DNA of 64,000 bases, taken from assembly GCA_030539335.1 (NCBI GenBank), contig JAUNSG010000012.1:1-64000 (forward strand), written 5' to 3'. This stretch comes from Eubacteriales bacterium (GTDB taxonomy: Bacteria; Bacillota; Clostridia; Oscillospirales; Butyricicoccaceae). The notes below the pieces were generated by a model. That model did not search any database, had not been told where the DNA came from, and was given only the letters and a program-made list of their open reading frames with translations. Numbering within the stretch: position 1 is the first letter of the stretch; every line of letters begins with the position of its first letter. The position numbers and the translations under genes are program-made. Positions 32,570-41,062 of the stretch are shown piece by piece.

Positions 32570-34168
32570 ATGACTTTTATTCAACTTGAATTTGTGGCAT
32601 TTCTTGCGATCAGTGTTGCACTGTTCTACATCTGCCCGGTAAAGCACAGATGGAAGATGCTGCTTGCGATCAGTATTGTCTTTTATGGAATCGCCGGTGT
32701 AAAGTATCTTCCGTTTATTCTCGTCACCTCCTTCAGTGTCTATCTGGCCGGACGGAAGATCGGCCGGATCTATGAAACGCTGAACGAGGAACTCAAGAAC
32801 GATACGACTCTGGACCGGAAGGCAAAGAAGGCGAAGAGGGAAGAGGCGAAGCAGTACGCGAAAAAGTTCCTGATCGCCTGTCTGGTGTTCAATCTGGCGA
32901 TTTTGTGTATCAGTAAGTACACCAAGTTCCTGGTCAATCCGATCAACGATTTCCTGCAGATGCTGGGAAGCGGCGCATCATTCAGCGCGGCGATGATTAT
33001 CGTCCCGCTCGGCATTTCCTACTACACCTTCTCCACGCTCAGCTATTTGCTGGATGTGTTCTGGAAGAAGATCGATTACGAAACCAACTACGCGCGTTTC
33101 CTGCTGTATGCGATCTATTTCCCGCATATTCTGCAGGGCCCGATTGAGCGTTATGGCCGTCTGGGACTGCGCCTCAAGCAGGAGCTGCGTTTTGATTACC
33201 ACCGCTGTGCCTATGGCCTGCAGCTCATGCTGTGGGGCTATTTCAAGAAGCTGGTCATTGCCGACCGTCTGAATATCTTCATCCAGTCGGTTTACGGGGT
33301 AGAACAGGGCATGAACGGCGGCTTTGTCTACATCCTCGCCGGTCTGCTCGATGTGGTCTATATCTATTCGGACTTCTCCGGCTGTATGGACATCGCCCGC
33401 GGCGCATCCGATCTGTTCGGCGTCGAGCTGGATCTGAACTTCAATCATCCGTTCTGCTCGAAGAGCGTCGTGGAGTTCTGGAGACGGTGGCATATGTCCC
33501 TTGGCTCGTGGTTCAAGGACTATGTCTATTATCCGGTCAGCACCTCCAAGCTGGTCAAAAACCTGAACAAGAAGGCGCGCACAAGCAAGATTCCGCCGCG
33601 CGTCTCCCGCGTCCTGATTACCGCCATTCCGGTCTCCATCACCTGGGTCCTGACCGGTACCTGGCACGGCAACGGCCTGGGCTATGTCTGCTGGGGCGTC
33701 TACTATGCGTTTATGATCCTGATGTCCGTCTCGTTCGGCGAGGATCTCACCCGGTTTGGCAAAAAACTGCACATTAACTACGATACGCTGTCCTGGCGGT
33801 TTATCCAAGCGGCGCGCACGACGCTGATCTTTGCCGGCGGCCGTCTGCTGACCAGCCCGGGTTCTCTGGCCAACACCTGGTATATCTGCAAAAATCTCCT
33901 GATTACCTTTAACCCGTGGGTATTCTTTGACGGCACCTTACTGACGTTCGGTCTGAATCTGCTGAATATCTGTGTCGCGGCAGCGGCGATTCTGGTATTC
34001 TTTGTGGTCAGCCAGCTGCAAATGCATGGCTCGGTCCGCGATATGATCGGCCGGCAGAATCTGGTTGTCCGTTGGATGATCTACTTTGCGGCTATGATCG
34101 TCATTGCAGTCTTTGGCATTTATGGCCCGGGCTATGACGCATCGTCGTTCGTGTATATGGCGTTCTAA
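32570..34168 (+). CDS. MBOAT-family membrane O-acyltransferase (DltB/AlgI-like)
   Basis: A 532-residue polytopic protein. The MBOAT core is clear: YFPHILQGPIERY (184-196), YSDFSGCMDIARG, FNHPFCSKSVVEFWRRWHMS with His308, and TGTWHGNG with the catalytic His366. DltB takes an acyl group from the carrier protein and moves it across the membrane; AlgI-type proteins do the same for polysaccharide acetylation. Here the adjacent carrier and adenylating enzyme supply the donor. A Lys/Glu-rich cytoplasmic loop (about 75-100) is long for the family. The ATG follows AGGGGAAAAAT. Confidence 0.9.
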   Translation: MTFIQLEFVAFLAISVALFYICPVKHRWKMLLAISIVFYGIAGVKYLPFILVTSFSVYLAGRKIGRIYETLNEELKNDTTLDRKAKKAKREEAKQYAKKFLIACLVFNLAILCISKYTKFLVNPINDFLQMLGSGASFSAAMIIVPLGISYYTFSTLSYLLDVFWKKIDYETNYARFLLYAIYFPHILQGPIERYGRLGLRLKQELRFDYHRCAYGLQLMLWGYFKKLVIADRLNIFIQSVYGVEQGMNGGFVYILAGLLDVVYIYSDFSGCMDIARGASDLFGVELDLNFNHPFCSKSVVEFWRRWHMSLGSWFKDYVYYPVSTSKLVKNLNKKARTSKIPPRVSRVLITAIPVSITWVLTGTWHGNGLGYVCWGVYYAFMILMSVSFGEDLTRFGKKLHINYDTLSWRFIQAARTTLIFAGGRLLTSPGSLANTWYICKNLLITFNPWVFFDGTLLTFGLNLLNICVAAAAILVFFVVSQLQMHGSVRDMIGRQNLVVRWMIYFAAMIVIAVFGIYGPGYDASSFVYMAF

Positions 34169-34186
34169 AAATTTGGGTATTGCATT

Positions 34187-35737
34187 ATGAAGAAAAAAAT
34201 CTGTAAAACTATCGTCTTTGTCGTTTTGTTTGTGGCGGTCCTGCTCGGGCTGACCAAGATCTTTACGGCAAAGTTTATCGACAATAACTGCCAGTCCTAT
34301 ACGGCGGCGCAGCTGTATGAGCAGCCGGAGAACAGCATCGAGGTTGTCTTCAGCGGCAGCAGCCAGATGGTTTTCGGCATCTCCAGCATGAAGCTGTACG
34401 ACGATTACGGTATTTCGGCGTACGGCACCGGTTCCCCGAACCAGGCGATCCTGTGTTCGTTGGCCTGGCTGCGTGAGATCAACAAGACGCAGGACATCAA
34501 GGTTGCTGTGTTGGATGCCAGCCAGCTGTTCGAGCGTGTCGGCGAGAGCGATTATCGCCAGACGCTGGACACCATGAAGCTGTCGAGCAATAAGGTTGAT
34601 ATCGTACAGCAGCACATTGCGGAAACCGAACGTCTGCTTGCGGAAGAGGGCGACCAGGCCGGTGTCGAGGAATCGGACTCGCTGCTCAGCTATATTTTCC
34701 CGATCATCAAGTACCATACCCGCTGGGAGGAGCTGACCAAATCGGATTTCACATTCTCGACGGAGGACAGCCCGATGTTCATGGGTACCCGCATGGCGGA
34801 TTATGTCACCTCGTTCTCCGACTATGAGAATTGGATGGCGGACGAGAGTGAGATGTCCGAAGAGGACCTGACCATGGCGCAGTATCAGAAGGACGGTCTG
34901 CTCAAGTATAAGGAATACTGTGATGAAAACGGCATCGAAATGCTGCTCATCAAGACGCCGAAGTCCGACTGGACCGAGACCAAGGACCGCAAGACACAGG
35001 AGCTGGCGGATGAGCTGGGGATTCCGTATATCAACTATTCGAGCAAGAAGCAGTGTGAGGAGCTGGGCATTGATTTCCATTCGGATTTCAAGGACTCCGA
35101 GCATCAGAACGTCCGCGGCATGGATAAAATGGCCGATGCGGTCGGCGCGTATCTCCACGAGCACTACGATCTGACCGATTTCCGTGAGAGCAATCTCAAG
35201 GACGAGGCGTATATGGAGGCATATTACGCGGCACGCGATATGGCATATGTCCTGACCGAAGGCGACGTGGCGGATTATCTGAATGTGATCCGTGAGGACT
35301 ATTTGGCGTCGGGTGACTATGATATCGCCATTGAGCTGACGGATGATACCATCCTCTCGTGGTGGACGGATGAGATGCAGGAGGCATTGGAGGCCTGTGG
35401 CTTCCAGACCGATCTCCGCACACTGGAGGGCAAGGCCTATGCCGGTGTCCGCATCGCCAACGGCGAGGTCGAGGAAGAGACCGATGACAAAAAGGTCACG
35501 ATGTCGGGCGAGCTTGGAAATGGCGTAGAGTACTCCTTTGAGACGACGCGGGTGCAGGAGGATGCAGCGACGCCGTCCTTCCGTGTGAACGGAGTGAAAA
35601 AGAAATTCTCCGGCCGCGGCCTGAACATTCTGTTTTATGAGAGTACAACGAATAAGATTCTGGATACGGCAACCGTTATGGTGGACGAGGATGGCACACT
35701 GAAGCTGTTCCGTCCGATTGAGAACCGTCACCAGTAA
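34187..35737 (+). CDS. DltD-like membrane-anchored SGNH protein, copy 1
   Basis: A 516-residue protein with an N-terminal membrane anchor (IVFVVLFVAVLLGLTKIF) and an extracellular SGNH-hydrolase-like domain. VVFSGSSQMVFGI places the nucleophile at Ser58/59, and the Asp-x-x-His pair appears as DFKDSEHQNVRG (Asp303, His306). DltD and AlgX/AlgJ proteins complete O-acyl transfer on the outer face. About 150 further C-terminal residues form an extra domain with beta-strand character (EYSFETTRVQEDAA). A close paralogue follows directly, so the pair arose by tandem duplication. The start is ATG 34187, 18 bases after MBOAT. Confidence 0.75.
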   Translation: MKKKICKTIVFVVLFVAVLLGLTKIFTAKFIDNNCQSYTAAQLYEQPENSIEVVFSGSSQMVFGISSMKLYDDYGISAYGTGSPNQAILCSLAWLREINKTQDIKVAVLDASQLFERVGESDYRQTLDTMKLSSNKVDIVQQHIAETERLLAEEGDQAGVEESDSLLSYIFPIIKYHTRWEELTKSDFTFSTEDSPMFMGTRMADYVTSFSDYENWMADESEMSEEDLTMAQYQKDGLLKYKEYCDENGIEMLLIKTPKSDWTETKDRKTQELADELGIPYINYSSKKQCEELGIDFHSDFKDSEHQNVRGMDKMADAVGAYLHEHYDLTDFRESNLKDEAYMEAYYAARDMAYVLTEGDVADYLNVIREDYLASGDYDIAIELTDDTILSWWTDEMQEALEACGFQTDLRTLEGKAYAGVRIANGEVEEETDDKKVTMSGELGNGVEYSFETTRVQEDAATPSFRVNGVKKKFSGRGLNILFYESTTNKILDTATVMVDEDGTLKLFRPIENRHQ

Positions 35738-35779
35738 GTGCCTGCAAGGGCACAACAAAAGGACAACAGGAGGGATCAT

Positions 35780-37303
35780 ATGAAAAAGATCGCAAAAGCA
35801 GCGGTATTTCTCGCCCTCTGTGTTGTCCTTTTGCTGTATACGACGAAAATTTTTCAGAAAAAATTTCTTGACGACAACTGCCAGACGTATATGGCGGATG
35901 AGCTGTATCTGCTGGAGGACAACAGCGTTGAGGTGGTCTTCTGCGGCAGCAGCCAGGTCGTCTTCGGTGTGAGCGGTATGGAGCTGTATGAAAAATACGG
36001 CATTTCCGCCTACTCCACCGGTTCACCGAGCCAGTCCGTCCTGTGCTCACTGGGGTGGCTGCGCGAGATCGACAAGACACAGGACATCAAGGTTTGTGTC
36101 TTGGATGTCAGTCAGCTGATGGAGGTCAGTGACGAGAGCAGCTACCGCCAGTCCATTGATCTGATGCGTATGTCACGGAATAAGCTGGAGCTTGCGTGGC
36201 AGCATGTCCGGGAAAGCGCAGCTTTTTCTGGGGATGGTGAGTTGGAACAGGCGGATTCCTTTCTCAGCTACTTGTTTCCAATCCTCAAATACCATTCGCG
36301 CTGGGAAGAATTGACATGGGCGGACTTTGGCTATACTGTGGAAGAAAGTCCGTTGTTTTGCGGAAATTGTCCGGCTGTTTATACGACCTCTTTCTCTGGG
36401 TATGACGATTTGATGGAGCAGGAAACCAAGAAGAAGAGCAAGATCCAGGTGAAGGAATGGGAAAAGACAGCGCTGCTGCAGATACAACAGTACTGCGAGG
36501 AAAACGGGATTGCACTGGTGCTGATAAAAACACCGAAGGAAGACTGGACGGAGACCAAGCAGGAGCGGGTGCAGGCGCTGGCGGAGGAGCTGGGGCTGCC
36601 GTATCTGGACTATGCGACCGAAGCGGGCTGTGAAGAGCTCGGGCTGGATTTCTATACCGACTTCAAGGATCAACAGCATTTGAACCTGCGCGGGGCAGAC
36701 AAGCTGTCCGATGCGGTGGGGGCTTATCTCAAGCAGCATTATGACCTCACGGATTTTCGGGAGACGGCGCCGATGGATGACGCCGAACTGGAAAAATACC
36801 ACGCGGTGCGGCGCCGGGTATATTTTAAGACCGAAGGCGATGTGGTTTCCTTCCTGACACAGCTGCAGGAGGACTATCTTTCCACCGGGGAATATGATCT
36901 GGTGCTGGAGCTGAGTGACGATGCCATCTGCGATGCGTGGACGGATGAGATGCAGGCGGCATGGGAACGCTGTGGGCTGACGACCGATCTGTCACAGCTC
37001 AAGGGAAAAACCTATGTAGCCAGTATTGTGAATGGAACGGTGGAGGAAAAATCCAGCACCGCCCGGGAACTGACACGGACCGGTGAGCTGTCGAACGGCG
37101 GCAGCTGGAAAGCCACATCAACCATGCAGTCGGATCGCCTGACCCGTCCGGAGATTCAGACCGGTGGCAGCACCACCGAATTTGCGGCATCCGGCCTGAA
37201 TCTGGTGCTGTATCACAGCACGGCAGGAGAAATCACGGCGCAGTCCGCAATCGCCTTGTGCCAGGATGGCAGGCTGCGTGCAAATCAGAAACCCGAACGG
37301 TAA
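35780..37303 (+). CDS. DltD-like membrane-anchored SGNH protein, copy 2
   Basis: A 507-residue paralogue of the preceding protein, sharing its layout throughout: an N-terminal anchor (AAVFLALCVVLLLYTTKIF), VVFCGSSQVVFGVSGMELY with Ser57/58, LCSLGWLREIDKTQDIKV, and DFKDQQHLNLRGADKLSDAVGAYL with the Asp-His pair. The C-terminal extra domain is also kept (TRTGELSNGGSW). AGGAGGGATCAT precedes the ATG at 35780. Keeping two copies with intact catalytic residues suggests two acceptors or a heterodimer. The middle linker (residues 140-155) is shorter than in copy 1. Confidence 0.75.
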   Translation: MKKIAKAAVFLALCVVLLLYTTKIFQKKFLDDNCQTYMADELYLLEDNSVEVVFCGSSQVVFGVSGMELYEKYGISAYSTGSPSQSVLCSLGWLREIDKTQDIKVCVLDVSQLMEVSDESSYRQSIDLMRMSRNKLELAWQHVRESAAFSGDGELEQADSFLSYLFPILKYHSRWEELTWADFGYTVEESPLFCGNCPAVYTTSFSGYDDLMEQETKKKSKIQVKEWEKTALLQIQQYCEENGIALVLIKTPKEDWTETKQERVQALAEELGLPYLDYATEAGCEELGLDFYTDFKDQQHLNLRGADKLSDAVGAYLKQHYDLTDFRETAPMDDAELEKYHAVRRRVYFKTEGDVVSFLTQLQEDYLSTGEYDLVLELSDDAICDAWTDEMQAAWERCGLTTDLSQLKGKTYVASIVNGTVEEKSSTARELTRTGELSNGGSWKATSTMQSDRLTRPEIQTGGSTTEFAASGLNLVLYHSTAGEITAQSAIALCQDGRLRANQKPER

Positions 37304-37326
37304 GGCAATGGAATCGAGGAACTTTT

Positions 37327-38463
37327 ATGACAGAAACAAAACGAATTGCAAAGTGGGATAATATCCGTCTGTTCCTGATGTTCTGTGTTGTCCTGGGGCA
37401 TATTATCAACTATGTCGAACTGGACACCGATACCATGAATTCGGTCTATTTGTTCATCTATGCGTTCCACATGCCGGCCTTTATCTTTTTGTCCGGCCTG
37501 TTTGCCAAGCGGGCTGTGCGCAGCTTCCGTTATGACAAGGCATTTACGTTTTTGGCGCTGTATTTTGTGATCAAATTTTCGCTCTTTTTGACCCGTGTGG
37601 CTCTGTCACGTGAGGCGGCCTTTAAGCTGCTTTCGACCATCGGTGTGGATTGGTATGCCTTTGTCCTCTTCCTGTTCTATCTGGTGACGATGTTTTTGCA
37701 GCGGTTTGACCGGCGGTATGTGCTGCTGGCCACCCTGTTTTTCGGCTGCATGGCGGGATACGATCTGACGCTGGGCGGACGGATGGCTCTGGCGCGTGCC
37801 TGCTCGTTCTATCCGTTTTTTGTACTCGGCTTTGCTCTGGAGCAGGAGACGGTCCTGAAGGTGAGCCGGAAGCTGTGGGCCAAGCTGACTGCGGCGGTGA
37901 TCCTGATTGCGGCAGGCATCGTCGCGGCGCAGTGCTATGACGAGCTGGAATGGCTGCTGCCGATTCTGAAGGGCTTTTCCTACCGCAATTTGGAAGAGGA
38001 TCTGTTCGAGTATGGCGCGCTGTACCGTCTGGGAAGCTATGCCGTGGCGTTTCTGATGATCTTTGCCGTGATCGTCCTGATCCCATCGTTCCGTGGCTTC
38101 TGGTCCAAGCTGGGCAGCCGTACCATGTCGATCTATGCGTTCCATTACTGCCTTATTATGATTATCTGCAGCGGTCTGGTCATTGATAAGCACCATATGA
38201 AATTCATCCTGGCGAGGCGGATGTCCGAGACACAGGCTGACCTGTGGATGGTTGGCATTGCGCTGCTGATTACGGTTGTGCTGGCACTCCGGCCATTTGA
38301 CTGGCTGGTTCGGCTGTTTACCGTCCCGCCGCTGGCAAAACCGCGGACAGCGGATGCCGAACCGGCAGAGGAGGCCCAGGCGACCGTCCGAATCCCGGCT
38401 TTGCCGGAGGAAGAACTGGAACACACCCAACCCATCCCCAACGTAACGGAGGAATCGGAATGA
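37327..38463 (+). CDS. Acyltransferase-3 family membrane protein
   Basis: A 378-residue protein with about ten membrane helices. The opening RIAKWDNIRLFLMFCVVLGHIINY carries the family's His in a helix-1 motif, and IYAFHMPAFIFLSGLFAKRAV is the second conserved block. Acyltransferase-3 proteins modify polysaccharides, lipids or antibiotics with acetyl or other small acyl groups. The C-terminal 45 residues are a Pro/Glu/Ala-rich cytoplasmic tail. It overlaps the thioesterase gene by ATGA. Its pairing with an MBOAT protein in one operon is unusual. Confidence 0.85.
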   Translation: MTETKRIAKWDNIRLFLMFCVVLGHIINYVELDTDTMNSVYLFIYAFHMPAFIFLSGLFAKRAVRSFRYDKAFTFLALYFVIKFSLFLTRVALSREAAFKLLSTIGVDWYAFVLFLFYLVTMFLQRFDRRYVLLATLFFGCMAGYDLTLGGRMALARACSFYPFFVLGFALEQETVLKVSRKLWAKLTAAVILIAAGIVAAQCYDELEWLLPILKGFSYRNLEEDLFEYGALYRLGSYAVAFLMIFAVIVLIPSFRGFWSKLGSRTMSIYAFHYCLIMIICSGLVIDKHHMKFILARRMSETQADLWMVGIALLITVVLALRPFDWLVRLFTVPPLAKPRTADAEPAEEAQATVRIPALPEEELEHTQPIPNVTEESE

Positions 38464-39167
38464 AAACGATACAGTTGTTCTGCCTGCCTTATGCCGGCGG
38501 CGGAGCGGATTTTTTCGATGTGCTGCGCGATCATCTGGATGACAACATTGTGCTGGACGCCTTCGAGTACGCCGGACACGGCAAGCGCCTCAAGGAGCCG
38601 ACGTATGCGGATTTTGGCGAATTGGCGGAGGATGCCTGCCAATATATCAACGGACGCCTGCTGCCGGATTGCGACTGGATGCTGTTCGGCTACAGCATGG
38701 GAACCATCGGTGCGTATGAAATGCTGGCACACGGCGGCCTGCTGCGTGCGCCAAAGCATGTCTTTCTGGCCTCGCATGAGGCGCCGGACGGGCATTGGGA
38801 GAGCAAAGGCTATCAGGACATGTCGGACGAAGGCCTGTGGAAGGCGATGAAGCAGTATGGCGGCTTTGACCGCGTGGACGATAAAATGATGCGCAATCGT
38901 TTTTTCCGCCGCCTGTATTTTGCGCCCCTGCGCGCGGACTATCGTCTGCTGGGGAACTATCCGGCCAACCACCGCGGCGGATTTGATATGGATGTGACCG
39001 TGCTGTATTCCCTGCAGGATATTCCGGAGGACAAGGTTCACGGATGGGATTCCTTTTTCCATGCGGGCAGGGAGTATATCGAACTGGGAGATAACCACTT
39101 TTTCCTGAAAACCTGTGCGGAGCAGACCGCGGGCATCATCAACCGTGTGGCGAGAAAATTGGTTTAA
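38460..39167 (+). CDS. Type II thioesterase (GrsT/TEII-like)
   Basis: A 235-residue alpha/beta hydrolase. It begins IQLFCLPYAGGGADFF, the exact opening style of NRPS/PKS type II thioesterases. FGYSMGTIGAYE holds nucleophile Ser79, and GDNHFF holds catalytic His213, with a likely Asp near 186. These enzymes clear misloaded carrier proteins. Its start overlaps the stop of the acyltransferase gene, showing it belongs to the operon, where it would edit or release the acyl group on the 74-residue carrier protein. Canonical dlt operons do not carry one. Confidence 0.85.
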   Translation: MKTIQLFCLPYAGGGADFFDVLRDHLDDNIVLDAFEYAGHGKRLKEPTYADFGELAEDACQYINGRLLPDCDWMLFGYSMGTIGAYEMLAHGGLLRAPKHVFLASHEAPDGHWESKGYQDMSDEGLWKAMKQYGGFDRVDDKMMRNRFFRRLYFAPLRADYRLLGNYPANHRGGFDMDVTVLYSLQDIPEDKVHGWDSFFHAGREYIELGDNHFFLKTCAEQTAGIINRVARKLV

Positions 39168-39178
39168 AACAAAAGACA

Positions 39179-39227
39179 GACGCTGTGTTTTGGAGGAAGA
39201 TCCACAATTCAGCGTTTCTTTTTTTGC
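39179..39227 (+). terminator. Probable terminator of the acylation operon
   Basis: GACGCTG at 39179-39185 pairs with CAGCGTT at 39210-39216, with inner TGG/CCA pairs, followed by CTTTTTTTG. Confidence 0.55.
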
Positions 39228-39236
39228 AGGAAATAC

Positions 39237-39271
39237 TTGAAATCCCAATTACCTTCTAGTATACTGGGATT
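39237..39271 (+). promoter_or_regulatory. Promoter of the Rrf2 gene enclosed by an inverted repeat
   Basis: TTGAAA at 39237-39242 and TATACT at 39260-39265 with a 17-base spacer. AATCCCA at 39241-39247 and TGGGATT at 39265-39271 are perfect inverted arms that cover both promoter boxes, which suggests an operator, possibly for the Rrf2 protein itself. Confidence 0.6.
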
Positions 39272-39302
39272 ATAAAGCGAAACCGGAGGGAGTTTGGAAC
39301 AC

Positions 39303-39734
39303 ATGATGATTTCGACAAAAGGCCGTTACGCACTGCGCGTCATGATTGATCTGGCGGAGCATCCGGGCGAGGGGTTCATCCCGCTCAAGGCGATTGCAGA
39401 GCGGCAGGGCATTTCCGTAAAATATTTGGAAAGTATTATCAAGGTACTCACACAGGCCGGCTATCTGCACGGACTGCGCGGCAAGGGCGGTGGCTATAAG
39501 CTGACCCGTTCGCCGGAACAGTACCGGATCGGGGACATCCTCCGGCTGACGGAGGGGAGCCTCTCGCCGGTGACCTGCCTGAGCAAGCCGACCATGGATT
39601 GTGAATACGCCGCCGAGTGCCGTACCCTGTCCATGTGGAAGGGCCTGTATGATATGATCAACAATTATTTTGATAACATTACGCTGTCTGATCTGATACA
39701 GCCGGAGATTCCGGGGAATGACTTCGTAATCTGA
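39303..39734 (+). CDS. Rrf2-family transcriptional regulator (CymR/IscR-like)
   Basis: A 143-residue winged-helix regulator: MMISTKGRYALRVMIDLAEH, AIAERQGISVKYLESIIKVL for the recognition helix, and GLRGKGGGYKLTRSP for the wing. Three cysteines in CLSKPTMDCEYAAEC lie where IscR and NsrR bind an iron-sulfur cluster, though the first spacing is two residues longer. The ATG at 39303 is ten bases from GGAGGG; ATG 39306 is also possible. It precedes cysK in the same direction. In Bacillus the Rrf2 protein CymR works with CysK to control cysteine supply, so a cysteine or cluster sensor is likely. Confidence 0.85.
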   Translation: MMISTKGRYALRVMIDLAEHPGEGFIPLKAIAERQGISVKYLESIIKVLTQAGYLHGLRGKGGGYKLTRSPEQYRIGDILRLTEGSLSPVTCLSKPTMDCEYAAECRTLSMWKGLYDMINNYFDNITLSDLIQPEIPGNDFVI

Positions 39735-39742
39735 CCTTTTTG

Positions 39743-39770
39743 TTCCCGCGCATGGTGCGCGGGAAATTTT
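39743..39770 (+). terminator. Terminator after the Rrf2 gene
   Basis: TTCCCGCGC at 39743-39751 pairs with GCGCGGGAA at 39757-39765, followed by ATTTTTAT. Confidence 0.65.
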
Positions 39771-39784
39771 TATGAAATTCTCTA

Positions 39785-39813
39785 TTGACATACTGGAAAA
39801 AAGGTATTATAAT
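39785..39813 (+). promoter_or_regulatory. Consensus sigma-A promoter of the cysK leader
   Basis: TTGACA at 39785-39790 and TATAAT at 39808-39813, 17 bases apart, a perfect match. The transcript would start near 39820 and carry a leader of about 235 bases before cysK. Confidence 0.85.
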
Positions 39814-39844
39814 GCCAATATACCCACAAAGGAAGTAGGAATAA

Positions 39845-39925
39845 ATGATGAACGCACGTCGAAAGGAAAAAGCCTTTCTTTGTCCGCATCGGATGCGGCT
39901 GTACTGTTGCAGCGCGAAAAAATAA
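39845..39925 (+). CDS. Cysteine-rich leader peptide upstream of cysK (26 aa)
   Basis: A short frame begins at ATG 39845 after AAAGGAAGTAGGA and ends at TAA 39923. The peptide starts MMNARRKEKAF and contains Cys13 and the adjacent Cys21-Cys22 in RLYCCSAKK just before its stop. It lies between a consensus promoter and the cysteine synthase gene, with no other gene in the leader. Cys codons near the end of a leader peptide are what ribosome-mediated attenuation by cysteine needs: a ribosome stalled at the paired Cys codons would alter folding of the 130 bases that follow. The downstream hairpins (GGCAGGGA/TCCCGCC around 39942-39958 and GCCTTT/GGAGGC next to a T-run) are weak. Confidence 0.55.
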   Translation: MMNARRKEKAFLCPHRMRLYCCSAKK

Positions 39926-40056
39926 CACCGAAGATCGAGGCAGGGAGATCCCGCCTTTCCGGAGGCATTTTTCGGGCGAAACAGGGAATGATTTTCACCA
40001 GTCCTGCCATAATTTAATTTGTAAAAACAATATCTATTTTTTTGGAGGAATTTATT
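39926..40056 (+). promoter_or_regulatory. cysK leader region with possible attenuator hairpins
   Basis: After the leader peptide, GGCAGGGA and TCCCGCC can pair around GA (about 39941-39957), and GCCTTTCCGGAGGC overlaps it and is followed by ATTTTTC. The two structures share GCC and cannot both form, which would suit an antiterminator/terminator choice. The stems are short, so this is tentative. Confidence 0.35.
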
Positions 40057-40989
40057 ATGAGTAAGATCTATACATCTGCGGATCAGTTGATCGGTAAGAC
40101 CCCGCTGCTGGAGCTGACCAACATTGCGAAGGAGGCCAATCTGGAGGCAAGAATTCTGGCAAAGCTGGAGTACTTCAATCCGGCCGGCTCGGTAAAGGAT
40201 CGTATTGCAAAGAAAATGATCGACGACGCAGAGGAAAAAGGTCTGCTGAAGCCGGGCTCGGTCATCATTGAGCCGACCTCGGGCAACACGGGCATCGGTC
40301 TGGCATCGGTTGCGGCAGCCCGCGGCTATCGTATTATCATTGTCATGCCGGAGACCATGAGCGTGGAGCGCCGCCAGCTGATGAAGGCTTATGGCGCAGA
40401 GCTGGTTCTGACCGAAGGTGCAAAGGGCATGAAGGGCGCCATTGCCAAGGCGGATGAGCTGGCAAAGGAAATTGAGAACAGCTTCATTCCGGGACAGTTT
40501 GTCAATCCGGCGAACCCGGTTGCACATCGGGAAACCACCGGTCCGGAGATTTGGGAAGATACCGACGGCGAGGTTGACATTTTTGTTGCCGGTGTCGGCA
40601 CGGGCGGAACCGTAACCGGCGTTGGCGAATACCTCAAGTCGAAGAAGGAAGGCGTTCAGGTTGTCGCTGTAGAGCCGTCGTCCTCCCCGGTTCTGTCTGA
40701 GGGCAAGGCCGGCTCGCATAAGATCCAGGGCATCGGCGCAGGCTTTGTGCCGGATGTACTGAACACCGCCATTTACGATGAAATTATCCCGGTCAAGAAC
40801 GAGGATGCCTTTGCAACCGGCAAGCTGGTGGGACGCAAGGAAGGCGTTCTGGTCGGCATCTCCTCCGGTGCTGCTCTGTGGGCTGCGCTGGAGCTGGCAA
40901 AGCGTCCGGAGAACAAGGGCAAGACGATCGTCGTGCTGCTGCCGGATACGGGCGACCGCTACCTGTCCACCGCTCTGTTTGCGGATTAA
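40057..40989 (+). CDS. cysK: Cysteine synthase (O-acetylserine sulfhydrylase)
   Basis: A 310-residue PLP enzyme that makes cysteine from O-acetylserine and sulfide. [16 protein letters not shown] holds the PLP Lys near residue 46. [16 protein letters not shown] is the substrate loop, [15 protein letters not shown] binds the PLP phosphate, and [15 protein letters not shown] follows. The length equals CysK. GGAGGAATTT precedes the ATG at 40057. It is preceded by an Rrf2 regulator gene and a cysteine-rich leader peptide, so control by cysteine is likely at two levels. Confidence 0.95.
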   Translation: MSKIYTSADQLIGKTPLLELTNIAKEANLEARILAKLEYFNPAGSVKDRIAKKMIDDAEEKGLLKPGSVIIEPTSGNTGIGLASVAAARGYRIIIVMPETMSVERRQLMKAYGAELVLTEGAKGMKGAIAKADELAKEIENSFIPGQFVNPANPVAHRETTGPEIWEDTDGEVDIFVAGVGTGGTVTGVGEYLKSKKEGVQVVAVEPSSSPVLSEGKAGSHKIQGIGAGFVPDVLNTAIYDEIIPVKNEDAFATGKLVGRKEGVLVGISSGAALWAALELAKRPENKGKTIVVLLPDTGDRYLSTALFAD

Positions 40990-41028
40990 AAAAGAGATTC
41001 CATATGTTAACATAATGATCTATTCCTC

Positions 41029-41062
41029 AAAAGGACGTGTACCACGGTACACGTCCTTTTCC
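41029..41062 (+). terminator. Intrinsic terminator of cysK
   Basis: AAAAGGACGTGTACC at 41029-41043 pairs with GGTACACGTCCTTTT at 41046-41060, followed by CC and mixed sequence. It could act in both directions. Confidence 0.75.

Noticed and set aside
33938..35779. A 613-codon minus-strand frame opposite the first DltD-like gene
   Set aside because: No ribosome site or domain pattern. The sense frame has an anchor, catalytic motifs and a paralogue.
30794..37303. Calling the operon dltABCD outright
   Set aside because: The carrier serine motif, the shorter ligase, duplicated DltD-like proteins and added thioesterase and acyltransferase-3 genes differ from dlt, so D-alanine cannot be assumed.
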